Of a stretch of DNA of 64,000 nt, positions 46,490-57,800 are shown in pieces (the stretch's first letter is position 1; each line of letters opens with the position of its first letter). The notes under the pieces are model-generated. The model saw only the letters and a program-made list of their open reading frames with translations, did no database searches and was not told where the DNA came from. A program made the position numbers and the translations under genes. The stretch comes from Xiphydria camelus (taxonomy: Eukaryota > Arthropoda > Insecta > Hymenoptera > Xiphydriidae), in contig OY783193.1 in NCBI GenBank assembly GCA_963678675.1, positions 6,207,501-6,271,500 on the forward strand, written 5' to 3'.

Positions 46490-48118
46490 GGTTGAATTAA
46501 ATTACGCAAAATAAATGAATCAATGATTTCGTCGTTACAGAGGAGATTATTTTTTAATTCATGGAACTTTTGATGTCCATAAAGGACATATATTCACTTC
46601 GTGCATTAGAGAAATAATTTATGTGAGAAAAATTTGTCTTTCTTTTTTGAAACGAACACATAAAGAACCACTTATCAAATCGTTGACACGTACGTTAAGA
46701 ATGTGAGAAAGGCGGGTCTGCGTAATCGCATTCCGTAGGGAGACTTAATGCTTTCCCGCACGCAATTGCGGAATTGTTGACGAAGCATCTTAAAACGCGG
46801 GAAGGACACGTCGTGAAGGAGGAAATATGGGAGAAAGAGGCGAAGAAGAAGAAGAAGAGAGGAGAAGAGAAATCATATTTAAGGTTGGGGTACGCGATAA
46901 AACGCACCGGCTTCCCGATTCAATTCAATTTCGAGCTACTTGACTCGCGCGGAAAATTAATCGCCTCTTCGCATGACACATTTGCGAATTTTTGAAAATC
47001 GTTTGGATCATTCAATACGAAAACTTTTCATATTTTTCTATATGTATATATCCGTAATTCTCGGACGGTTCGAAATGGCGAGCAAGCGAGCGAGAGAAAC
47101 CGTGGACGAGAGGAAGCGGGAGAGGGTGAAAGTACAGACCGCCAGGATAACAGCCCCTGGAATCGCGAAAAAATGGCATGATCAGTTGGCGAAAGTTCGA
47201 ATCATCTCTTCAAATTAGGCGCGCGAATGAAGATCGCCTGAGAAAGGAAGGAAACTTCGACGCGACTTTCGCGTGAAAGGGATGCTCGGGAACAGCTCTA
47301 CCCCCTTCTCCCCTTCTTTCTCGCCCGCGCCAGTTAAACGGCAGCGGGAGCGAAACGGGGTGAATGAGAGTATAAGTTCGAGGCGATGCTTCATTATCCG
47401 GTGTCGAGTAAAATTCCTTGAGAGGAAGAGAAAGGGAGGAAGAGAAAGAGAGGAAGAGAGAGGGAGAGAGGGAGAGAAAAGAGCGGGAGCACGATCGTGA
47501 GAAAGAAGGACGAGGCGTGGGAAATGTTATCGAGATTCTTCAAGGCGTCGAGGAGGGCGATATGGAGTTCCGTGTGGATCTAAGAGGGGTGGAGGGATGA
47601 AAAGTGAATTTTCACATTCTCCGTCGCAAACAATGTAGATGAGTAGTTACGGCGTGAGAGGGAGGACGCCTATGGCTATACTTTCGACGCTCCCGTTTCT
47701 TTCTCGTCCTTCTTTTTCTTTTAATACAAACATGAAACAAGAGGACGATATTGAATGGTCTATCTGTTCTAGGGCGCCTTAGACGCTGCGTCGCTGAAGT
47801 CTTCACCTTTCGTCCTATTACGTTTTTATGTTTTGAATTACCGTGCTCTATCTTATTATGATTGCTGGGTGGATGAAAAGAATTTTAGGCCGCGGAATAA
47901 ATTCAGTTGCGGTTATCGGAAAATATAACACAGTAAGGTATAAATGCAATTCGGTCTTAAGATAAACAAATATTCATGTTTTCAAAATTAATTTGTAATT
48001 TGCATACATATTCAATGACAAACACACGAAAAAGAAACGGTTCAAGAAAATAATTATTCGTAAAGTTATAAGTGCGTTTCTTTCTACAAGATTAATTGCG
48101 ACGTCATCGAAAAGCCAG
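46490..48118. other. No gene seen
   Basis: Purine-rich stretches at 46790-46880 and 47415-47490. ORFs follow the composition. Confidence 0.5.
47415..47490. repeat. Purine-rich GA stretch
   Basis: Imperfect GAGGAAGAGAAAGGGAGG-type words on the + strand. ORFs through it are rich in R, E and G and are artefacts of composition. Confidence 0.85.
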
Positions 48119-48262
48119 AGTGCGAGGGAGATAGACTTACTAGACGATGACATAGCTGCATTTCCACATATCGTTTTAAAGCTCTGTCAGATAAGGTGGA
48201 AAATGAAAAATAAAAAAATACGGGGTGAATAATTTCGTTTAATTTTTCAAATCTGCAGTAAA
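48119..48262 (+). repeat. Dispersed repeat, copy 1 of 2
   Basis: GATAGACTTACTAGACGATGAC, GGAAAATGAAAAAT and CGGGGTGAATAATTTCG match 62183-62320 in the same order and orientation. Confidence 0.7.
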
Positions 48263-49060
48263 AAACTTAGTGTTAAAACTGAATTATTTTAGATAGTTGT
48301 AGTTTGATTCTGGTAAAAAAGTTTTATGTAATAATTCATTCAAATAAATAATTTTTTTCTCCGGAATCAGCTGTGATCAAAGTCTTCACACAGAGGAGTA
48401 ATAGTTTGATCGAGAGGACAAGAATATATATATATATTAAAAAACGAGTACACATTTCATATACCCTTTTCCTATGTGTGTTTCCCAGATACTGTGCATC
48501 GAAAGAGAAAAAAAAAAGTCGCGATGGCCACTTCCGTCCCGCCGCCCTCTTCTCGTTTAATAAGCGCATAAAAAGGAAGAAGCTCACGATGGAGTGCCTC
48601 TCCGGCACGCTGTACCTTCATCGTGTTCCTCGTTTGATCCTCTCGCGCGTTCTCAGAACTATCTTCCCCGGCTATGTTGGCGAGACGAGGGTAGTTTTCG
48701 GGATTCGGGTGAACTTTAGCTCTCGAGACGCTCGGCCTGCCTCCTCGAAGCGAGCCAACAGTTTTACGACCGCGTCCTAGACATCCTCCTCCGGATACCT
48801 ATTCCTCCTCTTCTTCGTCCTCTTCGGCCGATACCAAGTACCTCTCACGAAGAAGTAACTAACGGCACAGTACGGCTCGAAAACAAATAGTAATTAACTA
48901 GCTGTTCGTTGTGGAGCTTTCTTTCGAGCCGGGATCAAAGTTAATTAAGAGAAGGAGTCCCGGCACTCTGTTTCATGCGGAAAGAGGAGGAAGCTCGCAG
49001 CGTCAACTCGACGTTGCGATTTTATTTATGTATCAATTTTTATTAAAATTTCTGTGATTC

Positions 49061-49285
49061 ACACTGAGAAAAAGCTGGTCAATTTTATTAAAATCCTGGA
49101 AACCATAACCAGACCGTTTGATGAAATATGAATCCTCCATCTGCTTGGTTAAATTGACCACTTTCTGGTTGAAGTAACTTAACATGTAGTTAGAATAACT
49201 AAATATTTGATTCAATTTACTAGTATTTTTGTTAGAATAACTAAACTCGTTTAGCCAGATGCATTTTGTCATTTTAACCAATATG
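49061..49285 (+). mobile_element. CACTGAG-end MITE, family A, right end lost
   Basis: It begins CACACTGAGAAAAAGCTGG and carries ATGAATCCTCCATCTGCTTG. It stops at TTTTAACCAA without the terminal TTCTCAGTG. Confidence 0.75.
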
Positions 49286-49802
49286 AGAAACGAAACAATT
49301 TATCTTTCAATGTAACGAGAAATAAGTTACATAGAAACGCAGAATAATAAAAAAAGGAGGTAGGAAGCGGAACGTTTCTGGGATGAGCGTTGTCACCACC
49401 TCGAGCAGTTCCGCGTATAAATAAAAAAGTGCGAGAGATTCCATACGAGACTCGACAGTGGCGAAGGGGAATAAGGCATCAAGAAAAACGACTCTCAAGA
49501 CGAATGGTTCTCCTCAACGTCTTCACGCCTTACCATGAAACAATGCGCCATGATAAATGGTCTCAGCAGCGGATGTATATTTATTACATTATCGCGGAAT
49601 GCTGCAGCTCGCGCCCGCGCGCTCTCTCCTTCCGCGAATTATTGTCAATCCCTGGGAGCGCTTCCCTCTCGACACGAGAGTAGTGACAACAGAATTCCTG
49701 TCTGCTCCTTCGAAATGAAATGAACGTCATTAGAAAGGTTCTCGTCATGGATATATTGTAACTACTTAATTCCCCGCGCACAAACGAGTGGCCCGCGATT
49801 AA

Positions 49803-50306
49803 CCCTCTCCGTGGGGTAACACGTCTCTACAGTTCTGCAATGGTCACACGTGGAACAAATGGACCTAACCGATTTTTAAATAATAACCACATGAAAAATA
49901 TCTATCTAAATTAGATTGATAAATTATGGAACATTTTTCGAACATTGTAGAATATGTAATCACCGTATCTATATATATAAGAAATGAAATTACGACATAT
50001 TCAAGAAACGATCGTGAATATGTTGATACGTGAAAAATGAGCTGCTTCACTAAAAGTGTCATAACTTTTTTATTTTCAGAGGCTTCTTAATAAAATCAAC
50101 CGATGATTAGCAAAAAATAGTTCTATAGTGCACGTTTCAAAAACGATTTTTTCCGAAGTCTGAAGAAGGTTCGTAGTACGAGTTTCAAAAAGAAGCTATT
50201 TATTCCAAGATTTGACGAGAGTCTAGTTATGATTGTAAGAAAATGAAGTACAGTCAGCTTCGAAATTTAAGCCTGGGTCAAGCGGCCCCTTGGTGACTGC
50301 AAAGGG
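49803..50306 (+). mobile_element. piggyBac-like non-autonomous element with TTAA flanks
   Basis: The 504-bp body is flanked by TTAA at 49799-49802 and 50307-50310. The left end begins CCCTCTCCGTGG. The right end, read inward, begins CCCTTTGCAGTCACC. Both ends start CCC, as in piggyBac relatives. It has no coding capacity. A second, inverted copy spans the retrotransposon site. Confidence 0.7.
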
Positions 50307-50310
50307 TTAA

Positions 50311-52106
50311 GGATAGTTGCAAATTCTCGCAATCCCACAATTACATCGGCGAAATGAAATATTTTCCTGTTACATCGAGTATAATAACTTTCAATTAAGA
50401 GAGTTGGAATTTTTATTGTAAAACATTTAGAAAAGAATTACAAATAGTGAGTAAATGGAATTTTAAATACATTTGTTTTTATTTAAACAGACACTCTTTA
50501 TCTAGACAAGAAGAATGACAATGGAACCCACCCTATTTTTTAGAAATACATCGGAAAGAATGCTATTTCTGGTAAAAATTATAATTAATTAATTCCCCGA
50601 GCACACAAACTCGGCTATAGTTGGCTAAACAGATAGATCAAGATTAAGGGAGATTAAGCGGCAAATTAAGCAAATGTCACGAGAGATATTCCTATCCTTC
50701 GTTATTGTCATCGTTTCTGCAGGATCCTTGTGTGTGAATAATTTGCACCACCTCGAAAGATGCGAAAAGATGTGTAAATTACTTTGAACGTGAATGGTAG
50801 GCAAACGTCATTAATAACTGTATGCTTTCACTGTCGCACGATGCACTTTCCAATCTCTCCCCACGTCTAAGTAATTTTTCATCCCCTCCAAGAATCATCA
50901 CGGATGAGCGGAAAATGTGTCGGAGCATTCCATAATACGTGCGGGGGAAGAGACTGTGACGAAGGAGAGGCAAGAGATAGGAGAGAATAGTTAGTACTCG
51001 ATTCTAGGTCGCGAAATAAATATCGCTGTACGTATACCTAAGTGTTCACGTCTCTTGTGCAGTAGGCAATTAGCGCTGAACGTATGGGCACATTAATCGA
51101 ATTCTACAAGGGCGAATCGATAAAGGAGGAAAGCTCTCCTTGCGTTTATAGGGGATTCGAATTAATGAAAGTCTGTAATATTTTGTTATAATAATCCACA
51201 AAGAGTCAATAATGGACTTGACTTTTTTTTATTTAACACTCCAATGATATTGAGCGAAAATAAAATTAATGGAGATTTTGAAAAATATGGAGGCGATATA
51301 GTCAATTTTGAATCAATAGAACTCGTACAGAGCGATCCACCTTTCGCACACATACATTATCTCAATATTTCCCGTAGTGTTATCAGCTTCTTCTACTACC
51401 TATCCATACGATTCATCTTCCACCTCTTACGACAAAACATTTCTAACCGGCGCTAAACCCTCAATAATTCAATATAACTTAATACTTTGTACATTTATCG
51501 CCTTTGCGAATTAGCAGCGAACACGTAAGCGCGTTAATTGAAATCAACAATGCATGAAGAGCCGACCCGTGAAGGAGAAGAGCTCTCGTGCTTATATTAC
51601 ATATATCTCCCCAACAGACGCCACGCCGGCTCTCCGATTCGAGCGTAAAGAGTCAGACTGCTCGCGTTCTCTCGAGGAGCGGATTGCTAATTTCCCGCCC
51701 AGAGAAATAGGGCTTAATTATTAATATTTCGTGGGGAGACCAGACGCTTTTAAAGCTTCGCATTTTTTAGGCACCTTACTTCCCCGGGATTACGAGGAGA
51801 AATTAATTTACGTTTCCACCGACCACCGCGCTTCTCTCTCCGCCTACCCTCCAGCCGCGTGCCTCGAGTATCCGTAAATTAATTATGTCTCACGTCCTAA
51901 TTCTGTGGCCGGTTCCGCCATATTGGAGATTCCATCGAAGAAAAATAACCCTTTCAACAATTCCGACGTCTCTGTTCCGATCTATGGAACTCAAAAATCT
52001 TGAGAGAGAATTAAATAAAATGCCAGGTTCTTGCATTTTTTAAACATTTCTTAATTTTGCAGGTTTTTGCGGAATGTAAATGATCCCTTAATTCTTTTGT
52101 GGAATG
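50311..52106. other. No gene seen
   Basis: AT-rich to 51520, then moderately GC-rich. No exon or new repeat family was recognised. Confidence 0.5.
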
Positions 52107-52199
52107 TATTTGGTTTAACTGACCAGTATTTTGGTTAGAATAATTAAACGCGCCAAACTGTGTTTTGTCATTTCAACCTAATTATTTTATCTCGGTGTA
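52107..52199 (+). mobile_element. CACTGAG-end MITE, family A, right third only
   Basis: Only GGTTTAACTGACCAGTATTT to TTTTATCTCGGTG remains, matching the right ends of the complete copies. Confidence 0.65.
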
Positions 52200-53039
52200 A
52201 TTACTACAGTAACGACCGTAATTCTTTACTGAAATGGATGCAGCCCACGCTAGACAATTTCGTGCTCGGCTAACCGGGGTAGTCCTCTCTCTGCAATTAA
52301 GATCAAAGGGACTACAAATCCGTTAAAGAAGCGACTCGCGAAAAGTGGAAATAAGTAGTTAAGCCCCCGAGTTTCTCCGACATTAAAAATTTAAGTTGCT
52401 AAAAAGCTCCGAGATCTCTCACGGTTACCACGGGGCCAGTTTCGAATACCAGTTAAAGCGAGAATGTTACATCGCTTTCCAATTGGTTAATCCGCTTACC
52501 CACGACGCTGCGGTGGGGTGCATTAGGAACTTTTCGACGAGAGGCTAATGTCGAGCTGGACTCTTACAAGGGGGTATCTATTCTCAAGTACCTACGTATA
52601 CAGAGGTACTATTAGGTACGCGTTACGTGTGAAGTAAAAAATAAATTGAGATTTCAATAGGTTAATATAAAGTTAAACAATAAATTGAGATTATAATAGG
52701 CTACTATAGAACTAAAAAATATATAAAGATTTAACTCTTGATAACTCTGTGGTTACCAAGGGTCCACTTGAGCCAGGCTTCAATTTTGAAGCTGACTATA
52801 CTTGTTTTCTTTTTGTAGTCATAACTAGACCCTCGTCAGAGAGATTTCGGAATAAATAACTTCTTCTTAACCTCTTCAGGGACGATTTTTTTATGGCGAG
52901 AAAAAAATGACAATGTTTTTTTCTTAATAACCATTACCAGTACAGCCAAACCAAAACATTTTTACTTCTCTGATTGAGGGATTCTGTAGTGAATAAATTG
53001 TTATCAAATTTTTGTTCTATTTATTATTGACAGTAACTA

Positions 53040-53043
53040 TAAT
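53040..53043. repeat. Target-site duplication, left copy (TAAT)
   Basis: TAAT directly precedes the 5' LTR, and the same four bases directly follow the 3' LTR at 59249-59252. Four to six bases is usual for Gypsy integrases. AT-rich flanks make a chance match possible, but the TG/CA ends fix the boundary. Confidence 0.75.
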
Positions 53044-53639
53044 TGTCATGCGACATTTTAGCGTTAATATAATTAGTTTTAGCCCTAGAATTAGTAATAG
53101 CATAGACGCGCTCGGCCAGCGGGCCGACGCGCATAAGTAGTAGCGCAGCTAACCCCACCGTGCGTCCCGCTGCACCGGTCCCCCACCCGACCGCGGTCCA
53201 CCAATCGAGGGGAAGCGCAGAGGTAGCTGTAGCGTAGGAGGCTAGATATAAGGAGGCCCCGAGCCCGGGGCCAGGCAGTTCTTTTCAGAGCTCCACAACT
53301 CGCGCATTAAAGACTCGAGTTCGCAGCACCCAGGACTAGCTCTCTCGCCGTTCTCCCATCCCGACGCAGCCTTCAGACGCTCGCCGTGAGGCTCGAGCTC
53401 GCCAGCAGGGTCCGTGGGCAGGCTCCCCCACCGCTCGCTTCCCCCGACGCGGACAGTCTTTTTCAAGACTTCGGCGCTCGCCGTGAGGCTCGAGTTCGCC
53501 AGCGGAGTCCGTGGGCTAGCCCTCCCCCCGACGCGGGCAGTCTTTTTCAAGACTTCGGACGCCCGCTTCGGGGCCCGAGTTCCCCGGCGGAGCTCGCCAG
53601 ACGGGCCTTCCCGCCGCGCTTCTTCTGTGGCGTGTGTCA
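53044..53639 (+). repeat. 5' LTR of the Gypsy-type element
   Basis: It starts TGTCATGCGACATTTTAGCG and ends GTGGCGTGTGTCA, giving canonical TG...CA ends. It carries a TATA-like box near 53246 and an ATTAAA polyadenylation-type signal at 53306. Its last 260 bp contain an imperfect tandem duplication beginning GCTCGCCGTGAGGCTCGAG, and each unit ends in a small hairpin. Confidence 0.95.
53246..53253 (+). promoter_or_regulatory. TATA-like box of the LTR promoter
   Basis: The sequence ATATAAGG stands about 30 bp before TTTTCAGAG, which could serve as an initiator, so transcription would start near 53280. The same box occurs in the 3' LTR at 58855. The spacing is plausible, but the start site is inferred. 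Confidence 0.5.
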
Positions 53640-53642
53640 ATT

Positions 53643-53660
53643 TGGCGCCCAACGTGGGGC
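53643..53660 (+). promoter_or_regulatory. Primer binding site, tRNA-Lys type
   Basis: TGGCGCCCAACGTGGGGC begins three bases after the 5' LTR. TGG is the complement of a tRNA CCA end. As I recall it, the 18 bases are the exact complement of the 3' end of insect tRNA-Lys(CUU). This is where minus-strand DNA synthesis would be primed. Confidence 0.85.
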
Positions 53661-53722
53661 ACTCTTCAAAAGGACAACGAAGAGTCGAGTGGCAGTAGCA
53701 ACTCACCAAACAGACGACCGAG

Positions 53723-54841
53723 ATGCCGAATCTCAATCGCACTCCCGACACTAGACGGGCACTAGGACGATCCTGCAAGAAGACCACTTCCGGGAGTGGG
53801 AATAAACACCCGGTGGCGCCCAGGTCACGCTCGGCACCCGGTCCGAGCGACAACTCCGACAACGAGGCCATGGAAACCAGGGAGCTGACTGGACAGCTGG
53901 CAGACCTTCCGGCCGAGGAAGGCAGCCCCCGCGGACCAACGGCCCAGCACGTACCATCGAGGGACATCGTGACGTCTGGTATAACTCCGACTACCGGAGG
54001 AAACCTCCAGGCGCCCCCTTTAACGGAGCCCGATACTACAGCCTTGGTTGCGGAATGGCGTAAATTAATGCGCATCATGTCCGCACCCAGCGTTCCGATA
54101 CCCGAATTCACGGGGACCGACTACGAGGATCCCGAGGTATTCCTGGAGGAATGCGAAGAATACTTCGAGCGGCACCACATGGAGGAGACCTTGTGGACCC
54201 GCAAGGCCGGACAGGCCTTGAAAGGAGACGCAGAGAAATGGTGGGCCTGCTACAAGGGCCTACGTTTCTCATGGCCAAAGTTCAAAGGACTACTACGCTC
54301 GCGGTACGCGAGTAACGACGTGATCCTCCGCTTAAAGGCCCAACTGTACTCCAGGAAGCAAGGGGAACAAGAGGACGTTGGACCGTTCCTCCAACAAAAG
54401 TACCTTCTGTTCCAGAGGGTACAACCGGAGGCCAGCGATCAAGAGATAGTGGCGACCCTGCTGGAGACTATGAAAGTCTCCATGCGACGGGCTGTCCGCC
54501 CCACACGACCGCGTGACTTCGAGGAGCTACTACAGCGCGCCATCGAGGCCGAGACTGACGAACCCGAAAAGCCGGTCAAAGCCCCTAGGAAAGAGGAGGC
54601 GGCCACACGCAACTTCCCCAGCAACGGCGGCAATAGCGCAGGTACCAACGCCAAGGGGGAGAAACGAGACACGGCTATACCACAATGCTGGCATTGTCCC
54701 GAGCGACACTTGCATAAGGATTGTCCAGTGCTCGCAGGAAGGAAGCGGGCCGAGGAAAGAAGCGGGCCGGAAAACTGGCGGAGCTCGGCGGAAACCCCTA
54801 CGGCCGCCGACGCCCCGACAGGATCCAACAACTCACAGTAG
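53723..54841 (+). CDS. gag: Gag polyprotein of the Gypsy-type retrotransposon
   Basis: This is a complete 372-residue ORF with ATG 84 bp after the 5' LTR. Gag forms the cytoplasmic particle that packages the element RNA. Residues 1 to about 115 are polar and low in complexity. Residues about 120-280 form a retrotransposon-gag domain, including PEFTG at 127 and a KWW motif at about 172-174, followed by alternating basic and acidic helices. A basic linker leads to a zinc knuckle at residues 322-334, C-x2-C-x3-H-x4-C, one residue shorter between Cys2 and His than the retroviral CCHC form. The TAG stop at 54839 lies inside the overlap with pol, which is open in the -1 frame from 54718. The antisense ORF across 53242-54111 is a shadow. 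No frameshift or internal stop was seen. Confidence 0.93.
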   Translation: MPNLNRTPDTRRALGRSCKKTTSGSGNKHPVAPRSRSAPGPSDNSDNEAMETRELTGQLADLPAEEGSPRGPTAQHVPSRDIVTSGITPTTGGNLQAPPLTEPDTTALVAEWRKLMRIMSAPSVPIPEFTGTDYEDPEVFLEECEEYFERHHMEETLWTRKAGQALKGDAEKWWACYKGLRFSWPKFKGLLRSRYASNDVILRLKAQLYSRKQGEQEDVGPFLQQKYLLFQRVQPEASDQEIVATLLETMKVSMRRAVRPTRPRDFEELLQRAIEAETDEPEKPVKAPRKEEAATRNFPSNGGNSAGTNAKGEKRDTAIPQCWHCPERHLHKDCPVLAGRKRAEERSGPENWRSSAETPTAADAPTGSNNSQ

Positions 54842-57800
54842 GGAACGCTCGTCTGCCATCACAGGACTTGCCCTACCTCCAGACTGAGATACGGGGAGTA
54901 CCTGCGGTGGCACTGCTGGACTCAGGAGCCAGCCAAAACTTTCTGCACTTCCGACTGCTGGACTCGGGCCAAAGGGGACACCTACGACCTTGTCCCCCTA
55001 CGGCACGCCTGGCGAGTAACTCCGGAGAGTTGCCACTACTGGGAAGCATCGACATTCCGGTGGTGATAGAAGGCAGAGCATACCCCGGCGAGTTCCTAGT
55101 CAGCGACACCCTCAACGAGGATCTCATCCTCGGATACTCTTGGCTACGTCATCATGCTGTAGTCCAAGACTACGACCAGAAATTCATATTCCTGGGACGC
55201 ACTCAACGAAATCGAGTCTACTTGGAACAACGAGACGAAACTCCTGTGGACCAACAAAGGACTGTAGATTGGAATGCGGTTAAGCAGGACTTTCCACCCC
55301 CCTACGACGCGGAGTTCCGATCTCTCCTGGATGAGCACGCCGAGTGCTTCTTCAGAGGCGGACGCCTACGGCAAACCCGAACAATCTGCCACGAAATCAG
55401 GCTCCGCGACAACCGCCCGATCCGATTAGGCAACTATCGATATTCGGATCAGAAGAAGAGGCTCATTCAGGAGCAGATCGAAGAAATGCTGGCAGATCAC
55501 ATCATCGAGCGAACCTCCTCGCCATACAACTCTCCGATAGTTCTCGCCCCCAAGAAGGATGGCACAGTGCGCTTCTGCATAGACTATCGGAGACTTAACG
55601 ATGCCACGGAAGGGGCCACCCAGGAGCTACCGATCATCCAGGAAGCCTTGAAGGATCTCGGCGATGCGAAAGTCTTCAGCACCCTGGATTTGAAGAGCGG
55701 GTACTGGCAAGTACCCATGGCCGAAAGCTCTAAACCGCTCACGGCTTTCTCTTCACCGGACGGAGGCCAGTACAGGTTCCGGGTCATGCCGTTCGGCCTT
55801 AAAGGAGCGCCTGGCACCTTCCAACGACTTATGAGTCAGGAGGTATTGACTGGTCACTTCCGGCGTTTCTGCCTGGCCTACCTCGACGACATCATCATCT
55901 ACTCCAGGAACTGGAAGGAGCACCTGGATCATCTCCGCGCAGTCTTCGAACGCCTCACCCTACATGGTCTCACCTGTACCCTGGCGAAGTGTCACTTCGG
56001 GGCAGCGGAGCTGAAGTACCTCGGACATACAATTGGTCCCAATGGCAACCGGGCCCAAGACGACCATGTGAAGGCCATCACGGAGGCCGAGACCCCCAAG
56101 AACCGCAAAGAGCTGCAACAATTTATCGGGACGTGCAACTGGCTCCGGGAGTACGTTCCCGACTTCGCGGGAACCGCAGCCCCCCTCACCGCCCTCATAA
56201 GTGACAAGGTCAAGTGGACTTGGACACGGGAGACAGAGGAGGCCTTTAGAAGAACAAAGAAACTGTTTACGGGAGAACTGGCCCTTGGCAGGCCAGACCC
56301 TAGACTCCCGTACGTGTTGCAGACCGACGCCAGCGCACTTGGAATGGGTGCAGTACTCTACCAGGAGAAACCCGAAGGCGGTAGGCGGGTAATAAGTTAC
56401 GCCAGCGCAAAGTTCAGCCCCGTGGAGAGCCGTTACCATTGTAACGAGCAGGAGTGTCTGGCAATTATCTGGGCCATCAAGAAGTACCGACCCTTCCTGG
56501 AGGACCGGGAATTTACACTCCGGACGGACAATCGGGCGCTTCTCTGGCTCAGAAGCATGAAGGACCACCGGGCCAAGCTCACTCGTTGGGCATTGTTGCT
56601 ACAAGAGTTCGCCTTCAGGCTCGAGCACTGCCCAGGCCGCCTCAACGAGCTGCCAGACGCGCTATCCCGCCAGCCTACGGGTACGGAAGTGCTAGACGAG
56701 GCGGGCGACACCGAGCGCATGCTGCCGCCGGGTCCCCATCTCAACAACCTCGGCCTCCCCAACCTACGAGAAGAAATTGAGGCCGAGCAACAACTGGATA
56801 AGGAGACCAACCGACTCGCCCAGTCATGCCTCCGGGGAGGAAACGCACCGAACGCTGGATTCCACGTAAATGACCAGGCTTTACTACGGGTTACGCCTGA
56901 AGGTGTGAACCAGCTCGTGGTGCCCGCCGCAACCAGGCAACGGGTGCTCTTCGAGTATCACGACCTGGCCGACCACCCCGGAGAAGCAGAGACAACCAGA
57001 AGCATCCAGAAGTACTTTCACTGGAAAGGCTTGCGCCAAGATGTACGAGGATACATCAGGGGATGCCACCTCTGCGCATGCTGCAAGTCTACCCGCGGGA
57101 ACGAAGGGGATCCCCAGCGACCTCGGCAACCACAAGAACCCTGGAAAACCGTCGCCCTGGATCTCATGGGTCCATACCCACGTACTAGTCGAGGTAAACG
57201 TTTTATTCTCGTCGTTACGGATCTCTTCTCCAGGTATCCCGAGGCTTATCCCATGGGATCGGCGGACGTTCAGCGGATCATCGACATTCTCGAGCGGGAA
57301 GTCTGGCCCCGGTGGGGATACCCGCAGGAAATCCTCTCCGACAACGGGCCGCAATTCACCAGCCGAGAATGGGCCACTAGTTGTCAGCGTTGGGGCGCGG
57401 ACGTGTGGACCACCCCGGTGTATCACCCTCGCGCCAATCCGACAGAGCGGCGAAACCAAGAAATAAAGAAGGGGCTACGCATCCATTTGGCAGCTGGACG
57501 CCACTCCACCTGGGACCATCACCTTCCAAGGATCCTATTTAACTTGCGCAGACGGCGCAATGCGGCTACGGGGCAAACTCCGGCAGAACTCCTTCTCGGG
57601 CGAAACCTTACTCGCCCTGGGGAGTGGGGACTACTCGCGCTACAGGAACAACCCCGAACTCCTCGCACTGAGCGAGTCGAGGCAGCCAGAGCTCACCAGA
57701 GGCTCTACACCAAGGACCAACCATCCGAGGACGGAGGAAGTCATCAGTACCAACCTGGGGATTGGGTTTATTCAAAGACACACCCTCTCTCCAATGCTAG

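Noticed and set aside
53242..54111. 289-codon minus-strand ORF across the 5' LTR and gag start
   Set aside because: It is antisense to the LTR and gag, and its first part recurs antisense to the 3' LTR. No domain was seen; it is a GC-rich shadow.
54792..54798. AAACCCC as the Gag-Pol slippery site
   Set aside because: It fits X-XXY-YYZ only in the pol frame, not the gag frame, so it cannot give the needed -1 shift.
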